From assembly GCF_000204415.1 (NCBI RefSeq), contig NC_015416.1, forward strand, positions 2,666,001 to 2,730,000: a stretch of DNA of 64,000 nt, given 5' to 3'. Of the stretch, positions 43,191 through 52,427 are shown in pieces. This DNA is from Methanothrix soehngenii GP6. Lineage in GTDB: Archaea; Halobacteriota; Methanosarcinia; Methanotrichales; Methanotrichaceae. Positions within the stretch are counted from its first letter, which is position 1. Each line of letters begins with the position of its first letter. The notes beneath the pieces are model-generated. The model saw nothing but the letters and a program-made list of their open reading frames with translations, did not search any database and was not told where the DNA came from. The translations under genes were made by a program, and so were the position numbers.

Positions 43191-45974
43191 ATGATGATGA
43201 TGGATAGAATAAAGGCGGCTGTATCTTCATATTATCAGCATGATCGGGCTGCTATTATTCCAAAGAGGGATTCGAAGGTTTTTAACTTCACAATTATAGC
43301 AGTTGCTATATATACAATTTACCTGATCATCAGCCAGCAGCTCAGAAATGACACCTATGCGGTGATTTTTTTCACCGATTGGATTGCATTTATCATCAAT
43401 GGTTTCATGACTCTATGCCTGTTTTATGGCGCCAGCCAATCCAGGAAGATCAGCCGAAATGTCTTCCTCGCCTGGCTGATGATGGCCATCGGCCAGCTCT
43501 GTTTCACCCTGGGGGACGGACTATGGGCATTGATGGAGACGTTTAAAAATCAAGCGCTGTTCAGCTCAATTGCAGATATACCATGGCTCATGACCTATGT
43601 CCTTTTCATAATAGGCATACTGCTTTTGCCTTCCATTAAGATAACCCCGCGAGAGAGGACAAGGATCCTATTGGATGCAGCCATTGTGATCGTAACCTCC
43701 GGCCTATTCTTCTGGTCGCTTATCTTTCAGCCCGTCATCTATCAGAACAGCAATTTGAGTCCCTTAGACATGGCGTTGATCGTAGCCTATCCGATTTTTG
43801 ATCTGATCTTGGTCTTCTTAGTGGCAGAGATGCTCTTTCTAAAGCTGAGCCTCCCCGGAAATGAAGCTCTGAAGTTCCTCGCTCTGGGAGCAGGTGTTTG
43901 GATCGCCACAGATACTATATATTTTATGCAGATTCTAAACGAAACCTATCAGCCGGGTGGACTCCTGGATAGCGGTTGGGTTGCAGGATACCTATTGATG
44001 GGCCTAGCCGGAATAGCCCAGGGAGAGGCAGCGAAGAGGGGCGCATTTAGCGCCAATCGGGATATTGAAGTGCGCTACGACCGGGCCGGGTGGCCTCTTT
44101 ATCTTCCATACCTATGCGCAGCCGGGGCATTTTTCATGCTCGTCTGGAGTCGCGATCATAATTTTGCCATATCCTTTGGCAGCCTCTCCCTCAGCGTGGG
44201 GGTGATAATAGGCCTGGTGTTCATCCGGCAAATGATAATCCTTAATGAAAATGCCCTGCTATATCGGGAGGCTCAGCTTGAGATAGCAGAGAGAAGAAAA
44301 GCGGAGGAAGAGGTCAAGCGGCTCAACGAGGATCTGGAGGAGAGGGTAAGGCTTCGCACTGCAGAGCTAGAGGCCACCAACAAGGATCTTTTAGTGGCCA
44401 AGGCCAAGGCGGAAGCAGCTGCAAGGGCCAAATCCAATTTTCTGGACAATATGAGCCATGAGATAAGAACGCCCATGAATGCGATAATTGGCATGGCCCG
44501 TCTCCTGCAAGGAACGGATATAAAGCCTGAGCAGCGAGACTTCCTCGATACCATTCAAAAGAGCGGCAGTGCCCTGCTTGCCATCATCGACGATATCCTG
44601 GACTACTCCAAGATCGACGGGGATAAGATGGAATTGGTGAATGTGCCTTTTGACCTTCAGATCTGCATTGAGGACTCTTTGGATCTGGTGGCGATAAAGG
44701 CATCGGAGAAGGGTCTGGAGCTGGCTTATCTGCTGGAGAATGACGTTCCAAAGAGGATTGTGGGAGATGTCAATCGCTTAAGGCAAGTCCTGGTCAACCT
44801 TCTGGGAAATGCTGTTAAGTTCACAGATCGAGGAGATGTTGTGCTAAAGGTCAGCTCCAGACGGCTTGAAGGGAGTGACGACAAGGTTGAGCTTCACTTT
44901 GCAGTCAGGGACACGGGAATAGGCATCTCCCCTGAGAACCAAAGCGAGCTCTTCCAGTCCTTCACTCAGGTTGACTCCTCAAAGACCAGGAGCTATGGAG
45001 GGACAGGCCTGGGATTAGCCATCAGCCGGGGGATTGTGGAGCGAATGGGTGGGAGGATATGGGCGGAGAGCGAGATTGGAACTGGCAGCTCCTTTTACTT
45101 CGATTTTGCTGCTGATGTGGCAGATATTTCAGCAGATCTACAGGATCTCGATGGCGGTTCACCTACCCCTCGATCGAGATTGGAGAACAAGAGGGCGCTT
45201 ATCATAGATGACAATGGTTCTGCTTTAGAGATGCTGATTCGCGCTACCCGGTCGCTGGGAATGATCACCAATGGGGCTTCGAGCCTGCAGGAGGGCAAGA
45301 CCCACCTTGAGAGAGAGGAATATGATGTCGTGCTCATGGATGCCATGATGACGGATGAGGATGGTCAGGATCTGGCAGAAAAAATCAAGAGCAAAAGATA
45401 TGGAGAGGTCTGGCTGGTTCTCCTCTCACCCCTGGGTCGGGGCTCTAGTTCCAAGGTTATGGCCGATGGCTGGCTGAACAAGCCGGTGAAAGCTCTTCAG
45501 CTCCGCAATCTTCTAGAGGATCTCATATCGCACTCAGAAAACGAGACGCCAATAGCAGAGAATAATGCTTTCCTGGAAGGTCCCATTGCTGAAGCTCGCA
45601 CCATTCGCATTCTGATGGCAGAGGACAATCCCGTCAATCGGAAGGTAGCACTCAGCATGCTCAAACGGCTTGGATATCAGGCAGATGTGGCGGAAAATGG
45701 ATTGAAGGTCTTGCAGGCTTTGCAGGAGAAGCCTTACGATATCGTCTTGATGGATGTGCAGATGCCGGAGATGGACGGCCTGGAGGCAACCCGTCGCATT
45801 CGAGATTCAGGATACAACACCTGCATCATCGCCATGACTGCCCATTCAATGGGCGAAAGTAGGGACGAGTGTTTGGACGCGGGAATGAACGCGTACATAA
45901 GCAAGCCTATAGAGATAGAGGAGCTGGCACGTGTTCTGGAGTCATGCATCCAAGGTTGTGCGATAGCAGGATAG
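43191..45974 (+). CDS. Hybrid sensor histidine kinase with two receiver domains
   Basis: The protein has 927 residues. About 370 residues with ten or so membrane helices form the sensor. A coiled coil ([20 protein letters not shown]) leads to HisKA ([20 protein letters not shown], phospho-His) and HATPase ([38 protein letters not shown]). Receiver 1 is [20 protein letters not shown] with Asp in LMDAMM but a truncated end; receiver 2 ([40 protein letters not shown]) is complete. The signal is unknown; no output regulator is adjacent. Confidence 0.92.
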   Translation: MMMMDRIKAAVSSYYQHDRAAIIPKRDSKVFNFTIIAVAIYTIYLIISQQLRNDTYAVIFFTDWIAFIINGFMTLCLFYGASQSRKISRNVFLAWLMMAIGQLCFTLGDGLWALMETFKNQALFSSIADIPWLMTYVLFIIGILLLPSIKITPRERTRILLDAAIVIVTSGLFFWSLIFQPVIYQNSNLSPLDMALIVAYPIFDLILVFLVAEMLFLKLSLPGNEALKFLALGAGVWIATDTIYFMQILNETYQPGGLLDSGWVAGYLLMGLAGIAQGEAAKRGAFSANRDIEVRYDRAGWPLYLPYLCAAGAFFMLVWSRDHNFAISFGSLSLSVGVIIGLVFIRQMIILNENALLYREAQLEIAERRKAEEEVKRLNEDLEERVRLRTAELEATNKDLLVAKAKAEAAARAKSNFLDNMSHEIRTPMNAIIGMARLLQGTDIKPEQRDFLDTIQKSGSALLAIIDDILDYSKIDGDKMELVNVPFDLQICIEDSLDLVAIKASEKGLELAYLLENDVPKRIVGDVNRLRQVLVNLLGNAVKFTDRGDVVLKVSSRRLEGSDDKVELHFAVRDTGIGISPENQSELFQSFTQVDSSKTRSYGGTGLGLAISRGIVERMGGRIWAESEIGTGSSFYFDFAADVADISADLQDLDGGSPTPRSRLENKRALIIDDNGSALEMLIRATRSLGMITNGASSLQEGKTHLEREEYDVVLMDAMMTDEDGQDLAEKIKSKRYGEVWLVLLSPLGRGSSSKVMADGWLNKPVKALQLRNLLEDLISHSENETPIAENNAFLEGPIAEARTIRILMAEDNPVNRKVALSMLKRLGYQADVAENGLKVLQALQEKPYDIVLMDVQMPEMDGLEATRRIRDSGYNTCIIAMTAHSMGESRDECLDAGMNAYISKPIEIEELARVLESCIQGCAIAG

Positions 45975-46544
45975 ATCTTGGGATTCCGCAGAAAAATCGA
46001 GTCTCGGACGGGCCAGCGCCGATCCACAGCGCCCTTTCAGGAGGAGCTAGTCACATTGTGACAGCCTGCCACGTCCCGAGACCGATTCAATGCCGGGCTA
46101 TAATGCAATCTAAGCACTGGGCCCTTACACAGCGTCCTTTTTGCGGGAACCCGAAATCATCGCCAGATGCCGGGTCATTCAATTGCACTGTCTGCGGCAT
46201 TGTGCCGCGCCATAAAGCCGGAGCGATATTTCCCATATTAAGCCGATTAAGGCATACTACGCCGATCAAGGCGCGTATCTCTTTGACCTGCGGGGTCTTA
46301 TCGGCCTTTTTGGTGCTTTTTCGGATGCTGTCCCGATAACAGCACCTCTCAGGTCTTATTGGTCTGCGGCGTATCTATGGTGAGATACGTCCGATACCTA
46401 TGGCCTTGAGAGCAAAGCCGTCAAGCTTTTATCGCTTATGCAGCTTTTTGACGCGGCAATCTATCTATATAATCATTATAGTTATTTGTAGTTTTCGGTC
46501 GGAACTGCACCGTCGAGTCGATCAAGCCAAATCGAATGAATTAA
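45975..46544. other. 570-bp intergenic region with many hairpins
   Basis: There is no good frame. Hairpins include GTCTCGGACG 46001-46010 with CGTCCCGAGAC 46072-46082, GTCAC-ATT-GTGAC near 46050, GCGGCA-TTG-TGCCGC near 46195 and CGTATCT-ATGGTG-AGATACG 46370-46389. Short internal repeats (GCCGATTAAGGC / GCCGATCAAGGC near 46245-46280) also occur. It could hold an unrecognised RNA or degenerate insertion sequence. An ATCTATATAATCATTATAG promoter box lies near 46465, upstream of the deacetylase gene. Confidence 0.4.
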
Positions 46545-47330
46545 GTGGCTAGACATCAATCAAAGCCTGTGAAGATAGTATATAGCAGAGAGATGGAGAA
46601 AAGGTATCCGACAAACCCGGTGGAGAATCCGGACAGGGTCTCCCTTCCCGCAGAAATGCTTGAGGGATTGGAGTTTATTGAGCCCATTCCGGCAGATCTG
46701 GAGGATATCGCCAGAGTGCACGGGCCTGAGCACATCGGCCGGGTGAAGACCTCTGGGCTTTACGATGCTGCGGTTCTTGCCGCCGGCGGGGCTATCTGCG
46801 CAGCCGAGCAGGCTGTCGGAGGAGATCCGGCCTTCGCCCTCATCCGCCCGCCAGGCCACCATGCATCATCCAACCGGGCCTGGGGAATGTGCTTTTTCAA
46901 TAATATGGCCATAGCGGTGCAGAAGATCCGGCCCAAAGCGGAACGGGTGCTGATAATCGACATCGATCTTCACTTTGGCGATGGCACAGTGAGCATCTTC
47001 CGGGGAGATCGCAATGTGAAAATCGTCAACCCCTGGTCGGTAGACGAGAACTTCGAGTATTTGAACATGGACCAGAGCCGGTATTTGGCACAGGTGAAAG
47101 AGGCCTTTTTGGGATTCGACTGCGACATTGTTGGAGTCTCGGCCGGCTTTGATACATATCTGGAGGACTGGGGAGGCCTCTTGAAAAGAGAGGATTACAG
47201 AGAGATAGGCAAGGCCATCCGGGAAGGATCAGAGGAAGAGTGCATGGGCAGGAGGTTCGCCCTGCTCGAGGGAGGATATCACCCGGACCTGGGATGGTGC
47301 ATAAAGAGCTTCATCGAGGGATTCAGGTGA
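46545..47330 (+). CDS. Histone deacetylase-family (acetylpolyamine/class II) amidohydrolase
   Basis: The protein has 261 residues from GTG 46545 (GTG 46569 is an alternative). Motifs are VHGPEHIGRVKTSGLYDAAV, FALIRPPGHHASSNRAWGMC (HH pair), VLIIDIDLHFGDGTVSIFRG (metal Asp and His), GVSAGFDTYLEDWGGLL (Asp) and FALLEGGYHPDLG. This is the arginase/deacetylase fold with zinc ligands intact. The common DWDVHHGNG is DIDLHFGDG here. Shorter than usual (about 300-350). Substrate could be acetylated polyamines or protein lysines. Confidence 0.9.
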   Translation: MARHQSKPVKIVYSREMEKRYPTNPVENPDRVSLPAEMLEGLEFIEPIPADLEDIARVHGPEHIGRVKTSGLYDAAVLAAGGAICAAEQAVGGDPAFALIRPPGHHASSNRAWGMCFFNNMAIAVQKIRPKAERVLIIDIDLHFGDGTVSIFRGDRNVKIVNPWSVDENFEYLNMDQSRYLAQVKEAFLGFDCDIVGVSAGFDTYLEDWGGLLKREDYREIGKAIREGSEEECMGRRFALLEGGYHPDLGWCIKSFIEGFR

Positions 47331-47949
47331 ATTGGCTGAGAGTGCTATCAGGCTGAACCACGAATATATTCGCATCAAATCCGCGCTCTTCCAGCTCTTT
47401 TTCCAGCAAAATCCTTCTATTTCCCTCCCGGTCTACCATCGTCAGGCTCTCCAGGCGCCACTCGCCGGTCTGATTGGCTGGCAAGATTATGCTGGCATTA
47501 TACCACCCATCCTTCGCCGATCCGGCGGTGATGCTTGCCGAAGGGAAGAGAGCTACTGCTTCCATTCCACCGGGCCCGGTGAACCTGGCTTCAGCTCCAA
47601 AGAAAGCCTGGTCATCTATAGCATGAAGGGTGATATTGACCGGCTGGGAGTAATTGGCCGGGATCGATGGTGGCTCGATGACAAGGCCCGCAAGGCTGGG
47701 GGCCTGATCGTCTGCCATCAGGCTGGAGGAGAGTCTCCTGGGCGGGCTCAGGGGATCGGCCTCGCTTCCAGAGAGGAAGTCCTGGCTGCTGCCACCAATC
47801 TGGATGGTCTTCTCGATGGAAAAAGCGCCTATCAGGTCCTCTACGCTTCGGCCGTACTCAGTGACTGAGCCAAAGGCGGGGGTATTCGAGGCGATGGCGA
47901 GCAGGATAAATGCAAAGATGAGTGTGGGGAAGACGGATATTCTATTCAC
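47323..47949 (-). CDS. Exported protein with signal peptide, unknown fold
   Basis: About 208 residues from GTG 47949; a longer frame upstream only runs into repeat copy B and is rejected. It has the signal peptide VFPTLIFAFILLAIASNTPA and then an acidic Ser-rich linker and an Ig-like domain (VINPPSI-like VIEPPSIPANYSQPVNITLH followed by DGWYNASIILPANQTGEWRL). Surface-exposed and possibly N-glycosylated at NxT/S sites. It overlaps the HDAC gene 3' end by 8 bases. Function unknown. Confidence 0.65.
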   Translation of the reverse strand: MNRISVFPTLIFAFILLAIASNTPAFGSVTEYGRSVEDLIGAFSIEKTIQIGGSSQDFLSGSEADPLSPPRRLSSSLMADDQAPSLAGLVIEPPSIPANYSQPVNITLHAIDDQAFFGAEARFTGPGGMEAVALFPSASITAGSAKDGWYNASIILPANQTGEWRLESLTMVDREGNRRILLEKELEERGFDANIFVVQPDSTLSQFT

Positions 47950-47987
47950 GATTCTGATAATGCAATTGGAGGAGAGAAATAGCTTTT

Positions 47988-48135
47988 GGCTCCTCGCTAT
48001 TTTGTATGGGTGAACTTGAATCGGAACAACTCTATGTCTCCGTGCCTTCTGTGGTGAACCGCTATGCTCTGACCCAATCACAGGGGAACAGAGGCTATAT
48101 TTCCTGCCTCACCCACATAATTCAGCGAAGGGCCT
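47988..48135 (+). repeat. MITE-like repeat, copy B
   Basis: About 148 bp, beginning GGCTCCTCGCTATTTTG and ending CAGCGAAGGGCC, matching copies A and C over nearly the full length (shared GAACCGCTATGCTCTGACCC region). The N-terminal extension of the minus-strand frame comes from this repeat. It is followed 39 bases later by a diverged copy. Confidence 0.8.
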
Positions 48136-48174
48136 ACCTTTTCCCTGCAGAGAGCACTTCATAAATGATTTTTG

Positions 48175-48329
48175 GCTCCTCGCTATTTGGTGTGGGTTCG
48201 TGCGCTAGTCAGGAATTCGACATTTTTTCATGATCCTCTGTGCGCTCTGTGACTCTGCGGTTTTTATTCCGTATTCCGTAAACCACCAGGGTTAATTATC
48301 CCGCTACTCACTCGATACAGCGAAGAGCC
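48175..48329 (+). repeat. MITE-like repeat, diverged copy B2
   Basis: It has the same left end GGCTCCTCGCTATTTGG and right end CAGCGAAGAGCC, but the middle has diverged. With copy B it forms a tandem just before the left end of TnpB element 2. No target duplication is visible. Confidence 0.65.
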
Positions 48330-48490
48330 TGATTTTTTCTACAGTGCTGGGGCGCAGGGGTAGAGAGGGCTCCGGTCTTCAGGCCGGAGATGAATCGTAC
48401 CCCGCCCTACGCTATGAACCTTAATATACTAATAACGGCTTAGAACTGTACATGCTTAAGGCTTACAAGTTCAGGCTTTATCCCACAAAG

Positions 48491-48710
48491 AGCCCATGAT
48501 CCTCAGGCGGGGATCATGCCCAAAGCATGAAAAACCCATAGAGCCATAGGCAAGGCTGATATGGGCAGTGAAGGTTGATCTGTGACCTGAGACATGATCT
48601 CGACACAAAGACAACCATGATCTCGTGGATGCCCAAATGCGTCTTTGAACGCGTATGTGAAGTTGCACGCACGAGTGATCATCATCTGCCCATATCAGGC
48701 AAGTGAGACG
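48491..48710 (+). ncRNA. Predicted bridge RNA region of IS110 element
   Basis: The non-coding left end holds hairpin ATGATCC/GGATCAT (48496-48502 with 48511-48517), an internal-loop stem GGTTG/CAACC (48573-48577 with 48612-48616) and a repeated CATGATCTCG (48593-48602 and 48616-48625). Within the GGTTG/CAACC loop CTGAGAC (48587-48593) and CACAAAG (48604-48610) match the two halves of the actual insertion site. CATGAAAAAC (48526-48535) is the exact complement of the element's right end. Known IS110 bridge RNAs have such target and donor loops. Extent, strand and ends of the RNA are not determined. Confidence 0.65.
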
Positions 48711-49964
48711 ATGGACTCAGATAAGGAAATAGTTTGCGGAGCAGATATCCACAAGGATTTTCTTATTGCTACAATGATATCCCGAAGTGGATTGAAGCTC
48801 CAAGAACGTTTTAATATGAACCAAGATGGCCTCTTGGCATTCAGATCCTGGATAATAAACCACAGATGCCAGAGGCTGGCTGTAGAATCCACGGGAGGTT
48901 TTTGGTATCCTATCTTCACCATTCTAGAAGGTCATGTCGAATTTATCCTGGCCAATGCATATCAGATCCGGAATATTGAGCACAAGAAAACCGATAAACT
49001 TGATTCGGAACGAATCGCGATATATTGTCTCAATAATCTCATCACGCCCTCCAGAATCTATCCAAAAGACTACCGAGATCTAAGAAGCATAACTCGTGCT
49101 CGTGAGACACTGGTCAATGCAAGGTCCAAAATCAAGAACCAGATTCATCAATCACTTTCGACCTGCTGCATCAAGCTCTCCTCAGTCATATCCGACTCTT
49201 TTGGCAAATCTGGAAGATATATCATTGATAGGCTTCTGGAAGGAAAGACGATCGATCAGATCATATCTGGAATACCTTCGAAGAGGATTCGGAAAAAGGA
49301 GGACGAACTCAGAGAAGCCATCAAGAATGGATTAGATCCCGTTCAGGTATTTTTGATCAAGGCAAATCTTGATGTCATAGATGATATTAGCAAGAAGATA
49401 AAAATTCTGGAAGCTGAGATCGCCGAAAAAGTCAAACCCTTCGAGGATGATTTGAAAATTATTTTGTCTGTTCCAGGTGTTGGATTCATTTCGGCAGCTA
49501 CCATTATTGCAGAAATGGGAGATTACAGGGACTTTCCGAGTGCGGATAAGATGGCAAAGTACTTCGGTATTGTGCCTTCGGTCTACCAATCGGCAGGGAA
49601 GCTGCGAACTGGGAAGATCACTAAGACGGGATCTAAGCATATGCGAAGGATCTTGGTGGAAGTTGCAAAAGCCATATCCAGGACCAAGAAGAATTCAAGG
49701 TTAATGAGATTCTTCCAGAGGATATTGGCAAGGTGCGGAAAGAAGAATATTGCAACCGTTGCGCTCGCCAGAAAAGTGCTCTGCATCATCTATCATTTGC
49801 TTATGAATCACGAGAATTATCAAGAACCAGAGGTCACGAAAACCAAACCAAAAATTCCCAGCTCTGTTTCGCCCATAAGAATGATGGATATCGACGAGAT
49901 GATAAAGATCATCAGTCAGGCAGGATACTTGGTGGAGAAAGATTTGAAGGAGGGATGCGGATGA
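48711..49964 (+). CDS. IS110-family DEDD transposase
   Basis: 417 residues from ATG 48711; a longer frame from 48645 reads the non-coding left end. The RuvC-like N-terminal domain has VCGADIHKDFLIATMI (first Asp), LAVESTGGFWYPIFTILE (Glu), and KTDKLDSERIAIYCLNNL (Asp pair). The C-terminal transposase domain has LSVPGVGFISAATIIAEMGD (helix-hairpin-helix) and KMAKYFGIVPSVYQSAGKLR with the Ser nucleophile region KTGSKHMRRILVEVAKAI. It looks intact. Confidence 0.95.
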   Translation: MDSDKEIVCGADIHKDFLIATMISRSGLKLQERFNMNQDGLLAFRSWIINHRCQRLAVESTGGFWYPIFTILEGHVEFILANAYQIRNIEHKKTDKLDSERIAIYCLNNLITPSRIYPKDYRDLRSITRARETLVNARSKIKNQIHQSLSTCCIKLSSVISDSFGKSGRYIIDRLLEGKTIDQIISGIPSKRIRKKEDELREAIKNGLDPVQVFLIKANLDVIDDISKKIKILEAEIAEKVKPFEDDLKIILSVPGVGFISAATIIAEMGDYRDFPSADKMAKYFGIVPSVYQSAGKLRTGKITKTGSKHMRRILVEVAKAISRTKKNSRLMRFFQRILARCGKKNIATVALARKVLCIIYHLLMNHENYQEPEVTKTKPKIPSSVSPIRMMDIDEMIKIISQAGYLVEKDLKEGCG

Positions 49965-50851
49965 TCCGCAGCATCTTGTTTTTTTAAGTTTTTCATGTGA
50001 AGTCTCAGATAACCAAGATGGAGCGAACGCTGGACTTGTGCCGATGGACATACAACCAGACTCTAGCATACAGAAAGAACGCCTGGGAGAATGAAGGCAA
50101 ATCAGTTTCCAAATATGAAACGAACGCTCTTCTTCCTGGTTGGAAAGAGGATAAACCCGAACTGAGAGACGTATATGCTCAGACCCTTCAGAATGTTCAG
50201 GAGCGGGTAGATCTAGCCTTTAAAGCCTTTTTCAGAAGGTTTAAGGCGGGAGAAGAACCCGGATATCCCAGATTCCGAGGGAAGGGTTGGTACGATTCAT
50301 TTACTTATCCACAACCTGAGAAGGGCGGCAATCTTGTTAACGGCATGGTACGTCTTCCCAAGATAGGCGATATCAAGATCAAGCTCCATCGCCAGATAGA
50401 AGGCAAGATCAAACGGCTGACCGTCAGAAGGACAGCCACAGGCAAATGGTTTGCATGCTTCTCCGTCGAAACTGAAGATGTTCCTCTCCCCCCCTGGAAA
50501 GATGGGGCTGTAGTAGGTATTGATGTCGGCCTTGAGAGCTTCGCCACCTTTTCCAATGGTGAGACGATAGCTAATCCTCGATTCTTCCGAGAAGAAGAAC
50601 ACGAGTTAGCTAGAGCCCAAAGGAAACTCTCTAAGGCTCCTAAAGGAACTCCAGATCGCAAGAAAGCTCTTAAGGTTGTTGAGCGAGTCCATGAGCGGAT
50701 AGCTAACAAGCGATATGAGTTTGCCCATCAGGTTAGTCATAACTTGGTAGATAGATTTGGTCTAATAGCTTTTGAAGATCTTAACATCAAAGGCATGGTT
50801 CATAATCATTGCCTGGCTAAAAGCATCTCAGACGTAGCTTGGACCATGCTA

Positions 50852-52170
50852 GTACAGCCGGGCTGAGATGAACCTGACGATAAGGTTTTATATATAATCA
50901 TTGACAGATACTCTACAACAGGGGAGTATCAATGCCGGGTCCGAAACCACCAGCAATCAACTTGAACGACGTCGAGCGCCAAGGGTTGGAATTGCTTGTT
51001 CGTCGGTATACTACAGGGCAGCAAAAAGTTATCCGAGCACGGATTGTTTTGCTGGCTGCGATGGGTAAGAACAATCGTGAAATCGCTAATGAATTAGAGG
51101 TTTCCTTGGACACTGCTCGATTATGGCGACGACGATGGCTGGACTTGCAGCCGATTTCTTTGGATGATCTGAGTATTGAAGAACGCTTGGATGACCTGCC
51201 AAGACCAGGAGTACCACCTCGTTTAACTGCAAACCAGATTTGTCAGATCCAACAGCTGGCTTGTGAGAAACCTGAAGAATCGGGACGTCCAATTAGCCAA
51301 TGGACAAGCCGTGAGATTGCAGCAGAAGTAATAAAGCGGGGCATTGTAGATACGATTTCAGCTCGTCATTCTGCCAGGATTCTAAAAAAAATGACCTCCA
51401 ACCGCACTTGATTCGTTACTGGCTAACACCTGCTCCGGACGATCAATTCGACGAAAAGGTAGACGATATCAATTCACTGTATCAACAAGCCATTAATTTG
51501 GCTCAAAAAGGTGAAGTCGTAATGAGCATCGATGAAATGACTGGGGTACAAGCTCTCGAACGCAAACACCCTGGATTGCCAATGGCACCAGGAAAAGTGG
51601 AACGCAGGGAGTTTGAATACATCAGGCATGGAACTCAATCATTCATCGTGAGCTTTGCGGTAGCCAACGGAAAGGTTGACACCATTTCTTGCGGCGATAC
51701 GCGCAATGAAGATGACTTCGTATCCCATATCAAGGAAGTGGTAGAAAGATCCTTATCCACATCCCGCTGGCACTTTGTCGCCGACAATCTCAATATCCAT
51801 AAATCAGAGTCTCTTGTGAGGTATGTGGCAGATGTATCCGACTTGGACATCGACTTAGGAATCAAAGGCAGAGATGGTATTCTGAAGTCAATCGAAACTC
51901 GCGAATCATTCTTGGCCGATCCATCTCACTCAATTGTCTTTCACTACACGCCGATACACGCTTCTTGGATGAACCAGGTCGAAATATGGTTTAGCATTTT
52001 GGTCAGGAAGCTGCTCAGGCGGGCCAGCTTTGCTTCTATCAATGATCTGAACGCCAAGGTTCTGGCGTTTGTCGAGTACTTCAACAAGACAATGGCAAAG
52101 CCATTCAAATGGACATATCGAGGGAAGGCACTTACTATCTAAAATTGGGCTTATTTAAGCCCGGCTGTAC
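50852..52170 (+). mobile_element. IS630/Tc1-mariner family insertion sequence
   Basis: 1319 bp inside tnpB copy 2. Inverted ends are GTACAGCCGGGCT (50852-50864) and AGCCCGGCTGTAC (52158-52170). The TA dinucleotide is duplicated at both sides (50850-50851 and 52171-52172), which is the IS630 target preference. Removing the element and one TA restores the TnpB frame (MLV-TLT). It has one transposase read by a frameshift. Confidence 0.95.
50932..52142 (+). CDS. IS630-family transposase, made by -1 frameshift on A8
   Basis: Frame 1 (50932-51411, 159 codons) gives the helix-turn-helix N-terminus ([20 protein letters not shown]). Frame 2 (51408-52142) gives the DDE domain: [60 protein letters not shown]. 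They overlap at CTAAAAAAAATGACC. A -1 slip on A-AAA-AAA gives [18 protein letters not shown], which matches the usual IS630 junction, so this is very likely programmed frameshifting rather than a mutation. All three catalytic acids are present. Confidence 0.9.
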
Positions 52171-52427
52171 TAGTGACTTTAACCTCTTACAAGGCTGCAA
52201 GTGCCGGTTCGGTGGTGGTCCTGGTAGATCCAAGGAATACGTCTAAGATGTGTTCCAGGTGTGGTACTCTCATTGAAAAGTCGCTGTCCGATAGAGTCCA
52301 TAACTGCACTCTGTGCGGGCTGTCGATGGACCGGGATTGGAACGCAGCGATAAATATTCTCAGATTGGGATTGCAATCTGTCGGCACAGGAAGCCGTGGA
52401 AGCCCTGCTCTTTAGGGCGGGGAGCAG

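Larger units (their letters stand above)
48491..49999 (+). mobile_element. IS110-family insertion sequence
   Basis: About 1.51 kb inserted in tnpB copy 2. The junctions are TCCCACAAAG|AGCCCATG and CATGTG|AAGTCTCAG; the AAG shared by both sides leaves the boundary uncertain by 3 bases. There are no terminal inverted repeats, as normal for IS110. It has a 220-bp non-coding left end, one DEDD transposase gene, and a short 35-bp right end. The layout matches the IS110 (not IS1111) group, where the bridge RNA comes from the left end. Confidence 0.9.
48452..52415 (+). pseudogene. tnpB: TnpB gene split in three by two insertion sequences
   Basis: Segments 48452-48490, 50003-50851 and 52173-52415 join in frame to give a 376-residue TnpB with no other defects. 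Residues include IDVGLESFATFSNGETIANP (RuvC Asp), LIAFEDLNIKGMVHNHCLAK (Glu), CSRCG/CTLCG zinc ribbon and MDRDWNAAINILRLG (last Asp). The first break is the IS110 insertion after PTK; the second is the IS630 insertion at TA between MLV and TLT. Related TnpBs are RNA-guided nucleases that keep their element in the genome; here the function is lost. Confidence 0.93.

Noticed and set aside
47950-48081. 44-residue N-terminal extension of the secreted protein at 47323
   Set aside because: It is translated from repeat copy B and would bury the signal peptide.
48645-48710. Upstream extension of the IS110 transposase
   Set aside because: These codons read the non-coding left end; the family start matches MDSDKEIVCGADIHKD at 48711.
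51404-51420. IS630 transposase as a frameshifted pseudogene
   Set aside because: The A8 slippery site at exactly the family's usual junction and intact catalytic residues favour programmed frameshifting.
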